This document shows positions 46,874 through 54,796 of a DNA stretch of 64,000 nucleotides, in pieces (positions within the stretch are counted from its first letter, which is position 1; every line of letters starts with the position of its first letter). Both the position numbers and the translations under genes were made by a program. The DNA is from Nostoc sp. 'Peltigera membranacea cyanobiont' 210A (lineage in GTDB: Bacteria > Cyanobacteriota > Cyanobacteriia > Cyanobacteriales > Nostocaceae): NCBI RefSeq assembly GCF_002246015.1, contig NZ_NOLJ01000010.1, forward strand, positions 68,378 through 132,377. The letters are read 5' to 3'. Below the pieces are notes generated by a model. It made no database searches, was not told where the DNA came from, and was given only the letters and a program-made list of their open reading frames with translations.

Positions 46874-48316
46874 ATGGATTTTCTGTCGGATACCGTTGCC
46901 CTATCGCGGATGCAGTTTGCACTGACGGCGATCTTTCACATGCTATGGCCTGTTCTCACCACTGGAATGGGGATTTATCTGGTCATCGTCGAAGGAATGT
47001 GGCTAAAAACACGCAATCCCGATTATTACCACCATGCTCGTTTCTGGGCAAAACTATATGTGTTGAACTTCGGTATTGGTGTAGCATCCGGTTTGCCGAT
47101 GGAGTTTCAATTTGGCACAAACTGGGCACCGTTTTCTGAAGCCGTGGGTGACTTTTTTGGCAGCATTTTAGGCTTTGAGGCTTCGATGGCATTCATGCTA
47201 GAAGCCGGATTTTTGGGGATTATGCTGTTTGGTTGGGAACGAGTAAACCCAGTGGTTCACTATTTTGCCACCATTATGGTTGCCTTTGGCGCAAACCTAT
47301 CTACCTTCTGGATTTTAGCGGCAAACTCTTGGTTACAGACCCCGGCAGGTGGGGAAATGGTCAACGGGAAGTTTGTTGTCGATGATTACTTTCAGGCAAT
47401 CTTAAATCCCTTCATGCTCAACAGCGTCTCGCACATGTTTTTGGCGACGCTGGAAACTTCTCTGTTTGTGATTGGGGGAATTAGCGCCTGGTATATTCTC
47501 AACAAGCGTCATGAGGCCTTTTTTGCGCGATCGCTTAAAATTGTCTTGGCAATTGCGATCGCAGTCACCCCATTACAAATCTATATCGGACACCTCAGCG
47601 CCGAGCAGGTAGCAGATTATCAGCCTACCAAACTCGCCGCGATGGAAGCTAAGTGGGAAACCTCTCCAGCCGGACAGCCCGCACCCTGGAGTGTGGTGGC
47701 ATTACCCAATAACCAGACTGAGCAAAACGACTGGGAATTCTCAATTCCCAACGGCTTAGGCTACATTTTGGAATTCAAACAGAACCTCTCTAAACCCGTT
47801 CTCGGACTGAAACATTGGCAGCCTAAAGATCGCCCCCGGATGGTGGGTTTGATTTATTATTCCTTCCGTATTATGAGCGGCATTGGCTTCTTCTTAGCTG
47901 GATTGATGGGACTCAGTGTGATTCAGTGGTTGCGGGGCAAACTCTCGCCAGAAGCGATCGCTCAACAGAAATGGCTACTGCGAATCTGGATTTTGGCGGC
48001 TCCACTGGGCTACATTGCTGTCGAATCAGGCTGGATTGTGCGTTGTGTTGGGCGGCAACCTTGGGTACTTTATGGGCAAATTCGCACGGCAGATGGAGTT
48101 TCTCACCTACCTGCTAGTGAAGTCTTAACATCCCTGCTAATTTTTGCTGTAATTTATACAGCCCTGTTTATTTGTGCCTTATTCTTTGGTAGTCGAATCA
48201 TTCGTCAAGGCCCCAATCTAGAGCTTCCGGTTCCAGGCATTGACACCGAACCTGCCGCAGAAACTACTCCGGCTGAATTTATTCCAGATCAACGTCCTGT
48301 CGAAGCAGAGCAATAA
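46874..48316 (+). CDS. cydA: Cytochrome bd-type quinol oxidase subunit I
   Basis: A 480-residue integral membrane subunit that oxidises quinol and reduces oxygen without proton pumping. Heme ligands and channel residues are recognisable: His22 in AIFHMLWP, Glu102/Glu110 around FEASMAFMLEAGF, His187 in SVSHMF, and the GRQPWVLYGQIRT motif. The short Q-loop points to the cyanide-insensitive-oxidase (CIO) type. A purine-rich ribosome site precedes the ATG. cydB follows after a repeat-filled 200-bp gap. Confidence 0.95.
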   Translation: MDFLSDTVALSRMQFALTAIFHMLWPVLTTGMGIYLVIVEGMWLKTRNPDYYHHARFWAKLYVLNFGIGVASGLPMEFQFGTNWAPFSEAVGDFFGSILGFEASMAFMLEAGFLGIMLFGWERVNPVVHYFATIMVAFGANLSTFWILAANSWLQTPAGGEMVNGKFVVDDYFQAILNPFMLNSVSHMFLATLETSLFVIGGISAWYILNKRHEAFFARSLKIVLAIAIAVTPLQIYIGHLSAEQVADYQPTKLAAMEAKWETSPAGQPAPWSVVALPNNQTEQNDWEFSIPNGLGYILEFKQNLSKPVLGLKHWQPKDRPRMVGLIYYSFRIMSGIGFFLAGLMGLSVIQWLRGKLSPEAIAQQKWLLRIWILAAPLGYIAVESGWIVRCVGRQPWVLYGQIRTADGVSHLPASEVLTSLLIFAVIYTALFICALFFGSRIIRQGPNLELPVPGIDTEPAAETTPAEFIPDQRPVEAEQ

Positions 48317-48320
48317 AGAG

Positions 48321-48359
48321 TGCTGAGTATTGAGTATTGAGTGTTGAGTATTGAGTATT
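48321..48359 (+). repeat. Heptanucleotide short tandem repeat (TGAGTAT)
   Basis: Five contiguous heptamers, TGAGTAT four times and TGAGTGT once, begin five bases after the cydA stop. Similar heptamers (TGAGTGT/TGAGTAT) continue at 48486-48498 on the far side of the MITE, so the element has landed inside the array. Confidence 0.8.
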
Positions 48360-48482
48360 AGACCTCTTGCAAAAGTCCCTAACACCCCACCCCCAACCCC
48401 TCCCCGCAAGCGGGGAGGGGAGACAAAGCATAGCTTTGGCGGGGTGGGGTTCTTTCTTATTTTTGATTTATGCAAGAGGTCT
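48360..48482. mobile_element. MITE inserted in the cydA-cydB spacer
   Basis: A 123-bp element with perfect 12-bp terminal inverted repeats (AGACCTCTTGCA at 48360-48371 and TGCAAGAGGTCT at 48471-48482) and a GC-rich interior with a CCCCTCCCCGCAAGCGGGGA-type hairpin. Flanks ATT on both sides look like a short target duplication. It produces spurious long frames on both strands. Confidence 0.78.
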
Positions 48483-48519
48483 ATTGAGTGTTGAGTATGG
48501 TAAATCAATAGGTAACTGT

Positions 48520-49533
48520 ATGGAGAATCTAGAACACTTTTTAGCACAAGTTTGGTTTGTCATTTTGGCTCTGTTTTTATTTCTCTATGTCATGTTAGAC
48601 GGGTTTGATCTAGGCGTAGGTATCCTATCGCTAACCAGTTCCAATGACGACCGACGCGACATCTTAATGACGAGTTTGGGTAATATTTGGGATGCCAATG
48701 AAACCTGGTTGGTGTTGATGGGGGGTGCATTGTTTGGGGCATTTCCTCTTGCTTATGGCACCATTTTGAATGCGCTCTACATTCCCATTTTTGGGATGAT
48801 CTTTGGCTTGATTTTTCGGGCTGTGGCCTTTGAGTTTCGAGAGCATTCTACAAACAAAGTGTTTTGGAATGTGGCGTTTGGAGTCGGTAGTTTCATGGCG
48901 GCGCTATTTCAAGGATTCGCCTTGGGCACCATTTTAGAAGGCATTAAGGTGGATGAAGCGGGTCACTTTATCGGCAGTATGTGGGATTGGTTCGATTGGC
49001 GATCGCTCTTAGTTGCCTTGACATTGATCCAGGGTTATGTATTGATTGGCTCCACCTATCTCATCTTAAAAACTGAGGGAGAACTGCAAACATCCCATTA
49101 CCGCACAGCAAAAATCGCTGCCTGGACAACGCTTTTAGGTGCAATCTTAATTACGATCGCCACTCCTGTTGTGTATGAAAATGCCAGGGCAAAGTTATTT
49201 CATCAGCCAGAAGTGTATCTATTTTCAATCATTCCCGTGTTAGGTGTGCTGCTGATTTGGTTATTGATTCAAAGCCTAAACCGTAAAGCAGAAACTACTC
49301 CCCTGGTTTGGACAGTGCTGCTTTTTCTACTTACCTTTGTGGGCTTAGGATTAGTTGTTTTTCCCTATATTATTCCCCCAGGCATCACAATTTATCAGGC
49401 AGCCGCAGCACCTAGTGCATTAGTGTTCATGATTATTTTCATTGGATTTCTGATTCCCATTATGTTGTTCTACAACATCTACAATTACATTGTGTTTCGA
49501 GGGAAAGTGGCAGGTATAGATTATGGGAAATAG
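48520..49533 (+). CDS. cydB: Cytochrome bd-type quinol oxidase subunit II
   Basis: A 337-residue polytopic membrane protein pairing with CydA. It begins MENLEHFLAQVWFVILALF and contains YVMLDGFDLGVGIL, NETWLVLMGGALFGAFPLAY and RAVAFEFREH, all typical of CydB. I start at 48520; the longer frame upstream crosses the MITE. The MITE and repeats separate it from cydA by 203 bp, so expression may rely on read-through. Confidence 0.93.
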   Translation: MENLEHFLAQVWFVILALFLFLYVMLDGFDLGVGILSLTSSNDDRRDILMTSLGNIWDANETWLVLMGGALFGAFPLAYGTILNALYIPIFGMIFGLIFRAVAFEFREHSTNKVFWNVAFGVGSFMAALFQGFALGTILEGIKVDEAGHFIGSMWDWFDWRSLLVALTLIQGYVLIGSTYLILKTEGELQTSHYRTAKIAAWTTLLGAILITIATPVVYENARAKLFHQPEVYLFSIIPVLGVLLIWLLIQSLNRKAETTPLVWTVLLFLLTFVGLGLVVFPYIIPPGITIYQAAAAPSALVFMIIFIGFLIPIMLFYNIYNYIVFRGKVAGIDYGK

Positions 49534-49766
49534 GTGACGCAATAAAGATGCGATACATCATCATAAAGACGCGATAAATCGCCGTCTATACAAAAGACCG
49601 ATTATTGTAGAGACGGCGATTCATCGCGTCTCTTGCCTACGATTCATCGCGTCTCTTGCCTTAACCGAAGAACCAAAAGGTTTAGCACAGCTTCACAAAT
49701 AAATGGTGTCTATCGAAAATTTAAAATCTAAAATTTGCTAAGTTTGTGTTTCTCTGTTGATTAATT
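49534..49766. repeat. Palindromic repeats of the AGACGCGAT family, multiple copies
   Basis: At 49567-49660 the palindrome is present in several degenerate copies: AGACGCGATAAATCGCCGTCT, then GAGACGGCGATTCATCGCGT with CTCTTGCC and a tandem duplicate of GATTCATCGCGTCTCTTGCC. They lie between convergent cydB and the ABC ATPase gene. Confidence 0.7.
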
Positions 49767-51098
49767 TTATGGAAATATCGCTAACTCAGTTTCCGGGTCA
49801 AAAAAGTGAACTTTCTCTGGAGTTAGCGATAACCAAAGTTGCTCACCAGGTTGTACAAATCGGTCTGGTGGTATTCGCACTTGCAGGTAATTGGCTGTAG
49901 CGGCAGGTTGAGATCCCGGTTCGGCAATCTTAACAGCGAGAAATGAATCATTGCCGAGATTTTCTACCAAATCTACTTGTACAGGTAGATTTTTGGTTGC
50001 AGGCATACTCAAGTTTAAGTGTTCTGGGCGAATGCCTAAAATTAGAGTTTTCCCATCATATTTTTGTAGGGCTTTTCCCCAAACTTCTGGTAGCGTGAAA
50101 CGCAACTGGGAATGAGTAATCAATAGAGGGGCATGAAATTCTACAGGAATAAAATTCATCGGTGGTGAACCAATGAACTCTGCTACAAAAAGGTTGGCAG
50201 GACGGTTGTAAAGTTCTAAGGGAGAAGCAACTTGCTGAATTTTACCCTCAGACATAATCGCAATGCGATCGCCCATTGTCATCGCTTCTGTTTGATCGTG
50301 GGTAACGTAAATTGTCGTTGTCCCCAATTGGCGCTGCAATTTCACAATTTGGGCGCGGGTTTCCGCCCGTAGTTTGGCATCTAAGTTAGAAAGCGGTTCA
50401 TCCATTAAGAATACTTGGGGGTCACGCGCGATCGCTCTTCCCAATGCAACCCGTTGTCTTTGTCCCCCAGATAGCTGTTTGGGTAAGCGATTCAGCAATG
50501 TTTCAATTTGCAACAATTGAGCAACACTACGCACCTGCTGATCCACCGCCCGTTCTTTGTCAGAAGTGTAGCGTAATCCTTTAGGTAACTTTCTGGTCGC
50601 CCCCACAAAAAGATTTTCCGCCCACGTCCGAAGATAAGGAGATGAGGAAGTAATTTCTCCCCCTGCTTCCCCTGCTTCCCCTGCTTCCCCTGCTCTCCCA
50701 AAACGGCGGCGTAACCCAAAAGCGATGTTATCATACACCGTCATGTGGGGATAAAGGGCGTAATTTTGAAACACCATTGCGATGTCGCGTTCCTTGGGTG
50801 GTAGGTCATTGATCAAGCGATCGCCTATCCAGATATTACCGCCAGTCATCACTTCTAACCCAGCGATTAACCGCAGCAAGGTGCTTTTACCACAACCAGA
50901 AGGGCCCACCAGCACCATAAACTCGCCATCTGCGATCGTCAGGTTAATCCGCCGCAAGACGTTGACACTTCCCGCACGCTCTTGCGCTGGATCAACTTTA
51001 TCCCCAGGTGTGAGGGGAGATTGAGTTTGTGAGGTAACACTTTCCCCTTTACGTGAGGAAAAACTTTTATAAACGTTTTCTAAAACAACTTGGGACAC
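49767..51098 (-). CDS. MalK/UgpC-type sugar ABC transporter ATPase with in-frame insertions
   Basis: A 443-residue ATPase of a carbohydrate importer. Walker A is GPSGCGKS (65-72), Q-loop FQNYALYPHMT, signature LSGGQRQRVALGRAI, Walker B VFLMDEP and a switch region VTHDQTEAMT; the C-terminal regulatory TOBE-type beta domain (GIRPEHLNL) follows. Two insertions set it apart from a usual length of about 370: residues about 15-44 between the first two strands and about 134-182 before the signature; the second includes GEAGEAGEAGG from a DNA repeat. No permease or binding-protein genes adjoin it, so it probably serves several transporters. Confidence 0.9.
   Translation of the reverse strand: MSQVVLENVYKSFSSRKGESVTSQTQSPLTPGDKVDPAQERAGSVNVLRRINLTIADGEFMVLVGPSGCGKSTLLRLIAGLEVMTGGNIWIGDRLINDLPPKERDIAMVFQNYALYPHMTVYDNIAFGLRRRFGRAGEAGEAGEAGGEITSSSPYLRTWAENLFVGATRKLPKGLRYTSDKERAVDQQVRSVAQLLQIETLLNRLPKQLSGGQRQRVALGRAIARDPQVFLMDEPLSNLDAKLRAETRAQIVKLQRQLGTTTIYVTHDQTEAMTMGDRIAIMSEGKIQQVASPLELYNRPANLFVAEFIGSPPMNFIPVEFHAPLLITHSQLRFTLPEVWGKALQKYDGKTLILGIRPEHLNLSMPATKNLPVQVDLVENLGNDSFLAVKIAEPGSQPAATANYLQVRIPPDRFVQPGEQLWLSLTPEKVHFFDPETELAIFP
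50658..50700 (-). repeat. Nine-base tandem repeat (CCCCTGCTT) inside the ATPase gene
   Basis: Four CCCCTGCTT-type units in the plus sequence, encoding the GEA triplets on the minus strand, in an insertion ahead of the signature motif. The string resembles intergenic CTCCCCTGCTCCCC repeats of this genome (compare 23252-23268). Confidence 0.8.
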
Positions 51099-51263
51099 AA
51101 CTGTTAATTCTTATCACTGGGCATGGAGCATTGGAAAAATGACTAATGAGACTTTAGCGCTCATAATAATACACGTTCAGGGTAAATACGAAAAGTTAAA
51201 AAAACAGCTTGCAACATCAAAAGCAAACTACCCTAAATTTTAGGGCTGTCAGGAGGTGTTGTG

Positions 51264-52520
51264 ATGAATACCGATGTACCTAAAAATCTTTACCAAGATC
51301 CAAGCGTTAACCCTATCCATGACATTGTAGACGTACAAACCACAGATTGTTGCATTGTGGGTGGAGGCCCAGCAGGAGCAGTATTGGCGCTGTTGTTAGC
51401 GCGTCAAGGCATTTCTGTGATGTTGCTGGAAGCACACAAAGACTTCGATCGCGACTTTCGTGGCGATACGATTCATCCATCGGTGATGGAAATTATGGAG
51501 GAATTGGGACTTAGCGATCGCTTGCTACAACTTCCCCATACCAAAATGCGCCAAATTAGTATTCAAACTCCTCAAGATACGGTCACATTCGCAGATTTTA
51601 GTCATCTGAAAACCCACTACCCATACATTACAATGCTTCCCCAGGTAAAATTTCTGGAGTTCATCACCCAAGAAGCACAAAAATATCCTAGTTTCCATCT
51701 GGTGATGGGTGCGAATGTGCAGGAATTAATTTCCGAAAATGGCGTGATTCAAGGTGTCCGCTATCGCGGAGGCGGTGGCTGGCATGAAATCCGGGCAATA
51801 CTGACAGTGGGTGCAGATGGTCGCCACTCACGTTTACGCCACCTGGGTGAGTTTGAGTCAATCGAAACCTCGCCGCCAATGGATATCCTTTGGTTTCGCC
51901 TACCGCGTCAACCAGAAGACCCAGAGGGGGGAATGGGGCGCTTTGGTAAACGTAACATCATCGCCATGCTTGACCGTGGTGATGAGTGGCAAGTTGCATA
52001 TATCATCCCTAAAGGAGGCTATCAACAACTACGGGCTGCGGGTTTGGAGGAATTAAAAAAATCTATTGTCGAAGTAGTGCCAGAATTCCAGCAACGCATC
52101 CAAAATTTACATGATTGGTCACAAGTAGCTTTTCTCTCAGTGGAGTCCAGCCGCGTCAAACGCTGGTATCGTCCAGGGCTGCTACTCATCGGTGATGCAG
52201 CTCATATAATGTCCCCCGTTGGTGGAGTTGGGATTAACTACGCCATTCAAGATGCTGTAGTCGCGGCGAATGTACTCAGCAAACCGCTCAAAAAACAACA
52301 AGTACAACTTAGTGACCTAGCAAAAGTACAGCGTCAACGCGAGTTGCCCACACGCATCATTCAGGCGTTTCAAACTTTTATCCAAAAGCGGGTATTGGCC
52401 CCGGTTCTCAACTCAAATCGTACCTTTGTACCACCTGCGTTCTTGCGCTTACCCATCTTGCGCGACCTTCCCGCCAAGTTGATCGCCTTGGGTGTTTTTC
52501 CGGTTCACGTCAAGACTTAA
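51264..52520 (+). CDS. FAD-dependent monooxygenase/oxidoreductase (PHBH family)
   Basis: A 418-residue flavoprotein. The FAD dinucleotide-binding motif is CCIVGGGPAGAVLALLLARQ with the Glu of LLEAHKDF, and the second FAD motif is LLIGDAAHIMSPVGGVGINY; the GDTIHPSVMEIMEELG segment is the family arginine/FAD loop. These hydroxylate aromatic substrates using NAD(P)H; the substrate cannot be read. AGGAGGT six bases before ATG 51264 decides the start over GTG 51261. Confidence 0.88.
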   Translation: MNTDVPKNLYQDPSVNPIHDIVDVQTTDCCIVGGGPAGAVLALLLARQGISVMLLEAHKDFDRDFRGDTIHPSVMEIMEELGLSDRLLQLPHTKMRQISIQTPQDTVTFADFSHLKTHYPYITMLPQVKFLEFITQEAQKYPSFHLVMGANVQELISENGVIQGVRYRGGGGWHEIRAILTVGADGRHSRLRHLGEFESIETSPPMDILWFRLPRQPEDPEGGMGRFGKRNIIAMLDRGDEWQVAYIIPKGGYQQLRAAGLEELKKSIVEVVPEFQQRIQNLHDWSQVAFLSVESSRVKRWYRPGLLLIGDAAHIMSPVGGVGINYAIQDAVVAANVLSKPLKKQQVQLSDLAKVQRQRELPTRIIQAFQTFIQKRVLAPVLNSNRTFVPPAFLRLPILRDLPAKLIALGVFPVHVKT

Positions 52521-52983
52521 TTTTTGCCAATAATTTTTTCTATTTCTTCAATGGGTGGTACAATCATACTACTCATGCAGAATTGAATGCTCAATTTAGT
52601 CAAGCGAAGGTGGCGAACGGTATACTCAATGCTGTTCAAAGCGATCGCTTGGCTTTTATGCTAGAAAGGACTAAAAAGAATTCAGCACCCAGGTGGTCGC
52701 CGAGCGTAGCCGTTCGCGCAGCGTCTCCGGCAGGAGAGGTGAGTCAGAAGTCAGAATTGATAAAGAGTTTAGTATGATTGGTATATTCATTCATCAAGTG
52801 TTCTCCTGACTTCTGTTAGCGTAGCGGGGCGTAGCCCATTCTGACTCCTGAATTCTGTTATAAAATTTGTTCAAATATTATTAAAAAATGCAAACAATTA
52901 AACCTATCTAGATATTAATTGGCACTACATAGAAAAACCCCCACTTTTTCAATCAGTACTTTTTGCAGTCAGGAGTAATTTTA
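52521..52983. other. Gene-free region with dispersed repeats
   Basis: At 52692-52740 a GC-rich repeat (CGCCGAGCGTAGCCGTTCGC, then GCGTCTCCGGCAGGAG) and at 52799-52862 a second one (GTTAGCGTAGCGGGGCGTAG) flank AGTCAGAA-type sequence; both are typical spacer repeats of Nostoc-like genomes. A 64-codon frame (52583-52777) is largely repeat and is not called. The ssb promoter presumably lies at the end. Confidence 0.55.
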
Positions 52984-53532
52984 ATGAACAGCTGCGTTTT
53001 AATGGCGGAAATTATTAACGAGCCGCAACTCCGTTATACAGCGGATAATTTGGGAGTTACGGAAATGCTGGTGCAGTTTCCCAATTCCCTGAAACCAGAA
53101 GATCCACCAGCCACCCTGAAAGTTGTTGGCTGGGGGAATTTAGCGACAGAAATTCAGCAAAACTACCACCAAGGCGATCGCGTCATTTTGGTAGGACGTT
53201 TAACGATGAATACTGTTGAGCGTCAAGAAGGTTTTAAAGAAAAACGCGCTGAATTGACGGTGCAGCAAATTCAATCTGTTGGAGGTAGTTTTAATACCGA
53301 TCCATTACCCTCAGCAACCGTAACTCCATCATTTACTGAAACTGCTCCACGACAAACACCTTCAGCATCTCGTCCTCCACAGAAAGATGTTCCCACTTAT
53401 GAGTCAGCAGCACGTCCAGCACCTACCCCAGCGCCAAGTTACGAACCCGTACCCCAACCCACAAATTATGAGCGAACCACTTATCCAGCAGTGAAAGAGC
53501 AAGAACCAGATCCAGATGACATTCCCTTTTAA
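52984..53532 (+). CDS. ssb: Single-stranded DNA-binding protein (cyanobacterial type)
   Basis: A 182-residue SSB with an N-terminal OB-fold (NSCVLMAEIINEPQLRY; GDRVILVGRLTMNT), a Pro/Thr/Ala-rich linker and the acidic C-terminal tip DPDDIPF that recruits replication and repair partners. I start at 52984, with AGGAG eight bases upstream. A hairpin terminator follows. Confidence 0.92.
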   Translation: MNSCVLMAEIINEPQLRYTADNLGVTEMLVQFPNSLKPEDPPATLKVVGWGNLATEIQQNYHQGDRVILVGRLTMNTVERQEGFKEKRAELTVQQIQSVGGSFNTDPLPSATVTPSFTETAPRQTPSASRPPQKDVPTYESAARPAPTPAPSYEPVPQPTNYERTTYPAVKEQEPDPDDIPF

Positions 53533-53593
53533 AGTTGGTAGTTGAGCGTGTATTCAATTTGCTAACTAACATTACGATTAGACAATTTCTACA

Positions 53594-53627
53594 AATAGCC
53601 ATCCTTGAGGATGTGCTATTTTTTTGT
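53594..53627 (+). terminator. Rho-independent terminator after ssb
   Basis: AATAGCCATCC/GGATGTGCTATT hairpin (loop TTGA) with a run of seven or more T just after. Confidence 0.85.
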
Positions 53628-53748
53628 CTACGTTGATGCTTTACATCTTGTGTGAGATATCGCTTACCTACTCTGATTTCACCAACTCTCTATCTTCCCA
53701 TGTAAGCTACAATCAAAATTACTTATCAATTAATTTTCTAGCACAGCT

Positions 53749-54024
53749 ATGACCATTTCTCTGCCACCGAAAATCAATAGTCTTCCAACAACACTACCCA
53801 TTGAGGGCGCGGTTCGGATTGATTTGGAGGAAGGTATTCCAGTTTTTCGAGCATCCACTACTGTTCAAAGTCGCATTGAAGAATTATTGGCGAAACAGCA
53901 AAACACTCAACTTAGCGCAGAGGAAGAAAAAGAACTTGATGGCTACGAAGAAATTGATGACTATATAAGCTTTGTAAATCGCACAATTCGTAATTTGGCT
54001 GTTGCTCCAACTCAGCAAGCATAA
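53749..54024 (+). CDS. Small acidic hypothetical protein, HNH-associated
   Basis: A 91-residue protein. The middle has RIEELLAKQQNTQLSAEEEKE then LDGYEEIDDYISFVNRTIRNL, an acidic helical stretch found in small cyanobacterial proteins next to HNH nucleases or in toxin-antitoxin-like pairs. The gene ends 10 bp before the HNH nuclease start, so the two form an operon. No enzyme motif; a nuclease inhibitor or recruiter is conceivable. Confidence 0.7.
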   Translation: MTISLPPKINSLPTTLPIEGAVRIDLEEGIPVFRASTTVQSRIEELLAKQQNTQLSAEEEKELDGYEEIDDYISFVNRTIRNLAVAPTQQA

Positions 54025-54034
54025 TAAATAAATT

Positions 54035-54499
54035 GTGTCTTCTCGTAGCAAGATTTCTGAATCTATACAAAAGCAGGTACATCAACGTGCCAAGTGCCTG
54101 TGTGAATACTGTCATGCATCTGAACAATGGCAATATGTGCAGTTCACGGTAGATCATATTATGCCGTTGTCATTGGGTGGAACAGATAATTTGGAAAATC
54201 TGGCATTGGCTTGCTTTCACTGCAATCGCAGGAAGACAAATCGGCTGACAGCAACTGACCTTCAATCTGGAGAAGAAGTTTTACTGTTTAATCCGCGACA
54301 GCACATTTGGAGCGATCATTTTATTTGGTCTGTGGATGGACTATTAATTGTTGGTTTGACACCTATTGGACGAGTAACTGTCACTGTATTAGCCTTAAAT
54401 CGGGAACGGGTTATCAATATTCGTGCAGCTGATAAAGAAATTGGTCGTCATCCACCAATGGACGATCTAATTCAAGAAAAAATTGATACAAACGAGTAA
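54035..54499 (+). CDS. HNH endonuclease
   Basis: A 154-residue protein with the HNH/zinc signature CLCEYCHASEQW, FTVDHIMPLSLGGTDNLENL and CFHCNRRKTNRL (two CxxC pairs around a catalytic DH and NL). The C-terminal half is a short beta-rich region. Start is GTG at 54035. The family is present across cyanobacteria in several copies; target unknown. Confidence 0.87.
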   Translation: MSSRSKISESIQKQVHQRAKCLCEYCHASEQWQYVQFTVDHIMPLSLGGTDNLENLALACFHCNRRKTNRLTATDLQSGEEVLLFNPRQHIWSDHFIWSVDGLLIVGLTPIGRVTVTVLALNRERVINIRAADKEIGRHPPMDDLIQEKIDTNE

Positions 54500-54796
54500 G
54501 GGATAGTACAATGTCTACGATGGTCACTGAGCGCAGCCGTACCACTTCGTGGAAGCAAGCTACGCGCAGCGTCTCGTAGAGAAGTGCGGGCTACGCCTAT
54601 GCAATATTTTTGCGAAAATACATGAGCCGATCGCAATTTGCAGAGATCGCAAGCAGTTCTACATCGCAAATGCGTGTATATTGTGGAAGTATGTGAAAAA
54701 CTGCCAAAAAGTGTAAAAACCAAATTTACTTACATATACATCAAAACTATTGTTAAAATCCAAATAATTTTAAGTTAATATTCATACCCAACTCCT
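54500..54796. repeat. Dispersed GC-rich repeat and AT-rich leader
   Basis: At about 54526-54606 a cyanobacterial spacer repeat (CTACGCGCAGCGTCTCGTAG, GGGCTACGCCTATGC) has a clear shift in base composition to its AT-rich flanks. The remaining 190 bp lead into the ABC ATPase gene. Confidence 0.6.

Noticed and set aside
48367..48519. Upstream extension of cydB
   Set aside because: It translates the MITE; the CydB fold begins at MENLEHFL.
48218..48547. Long minus-strand frame across the cydA-cydB spacer
   Set aside because: Composed of the MITE and heptamer repeats.
52583..52777. 64-codon plus-strand frame before ssb
   Set aside because: Its second half is the GCGTCTCCGGCAGGAG repeat; no protein evidence.
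23255..54606. CRISPR-like arrays
   Set aside because: Tandem repeats present (23414, 48321, 63435) have no spacers; no cas genes in the window.
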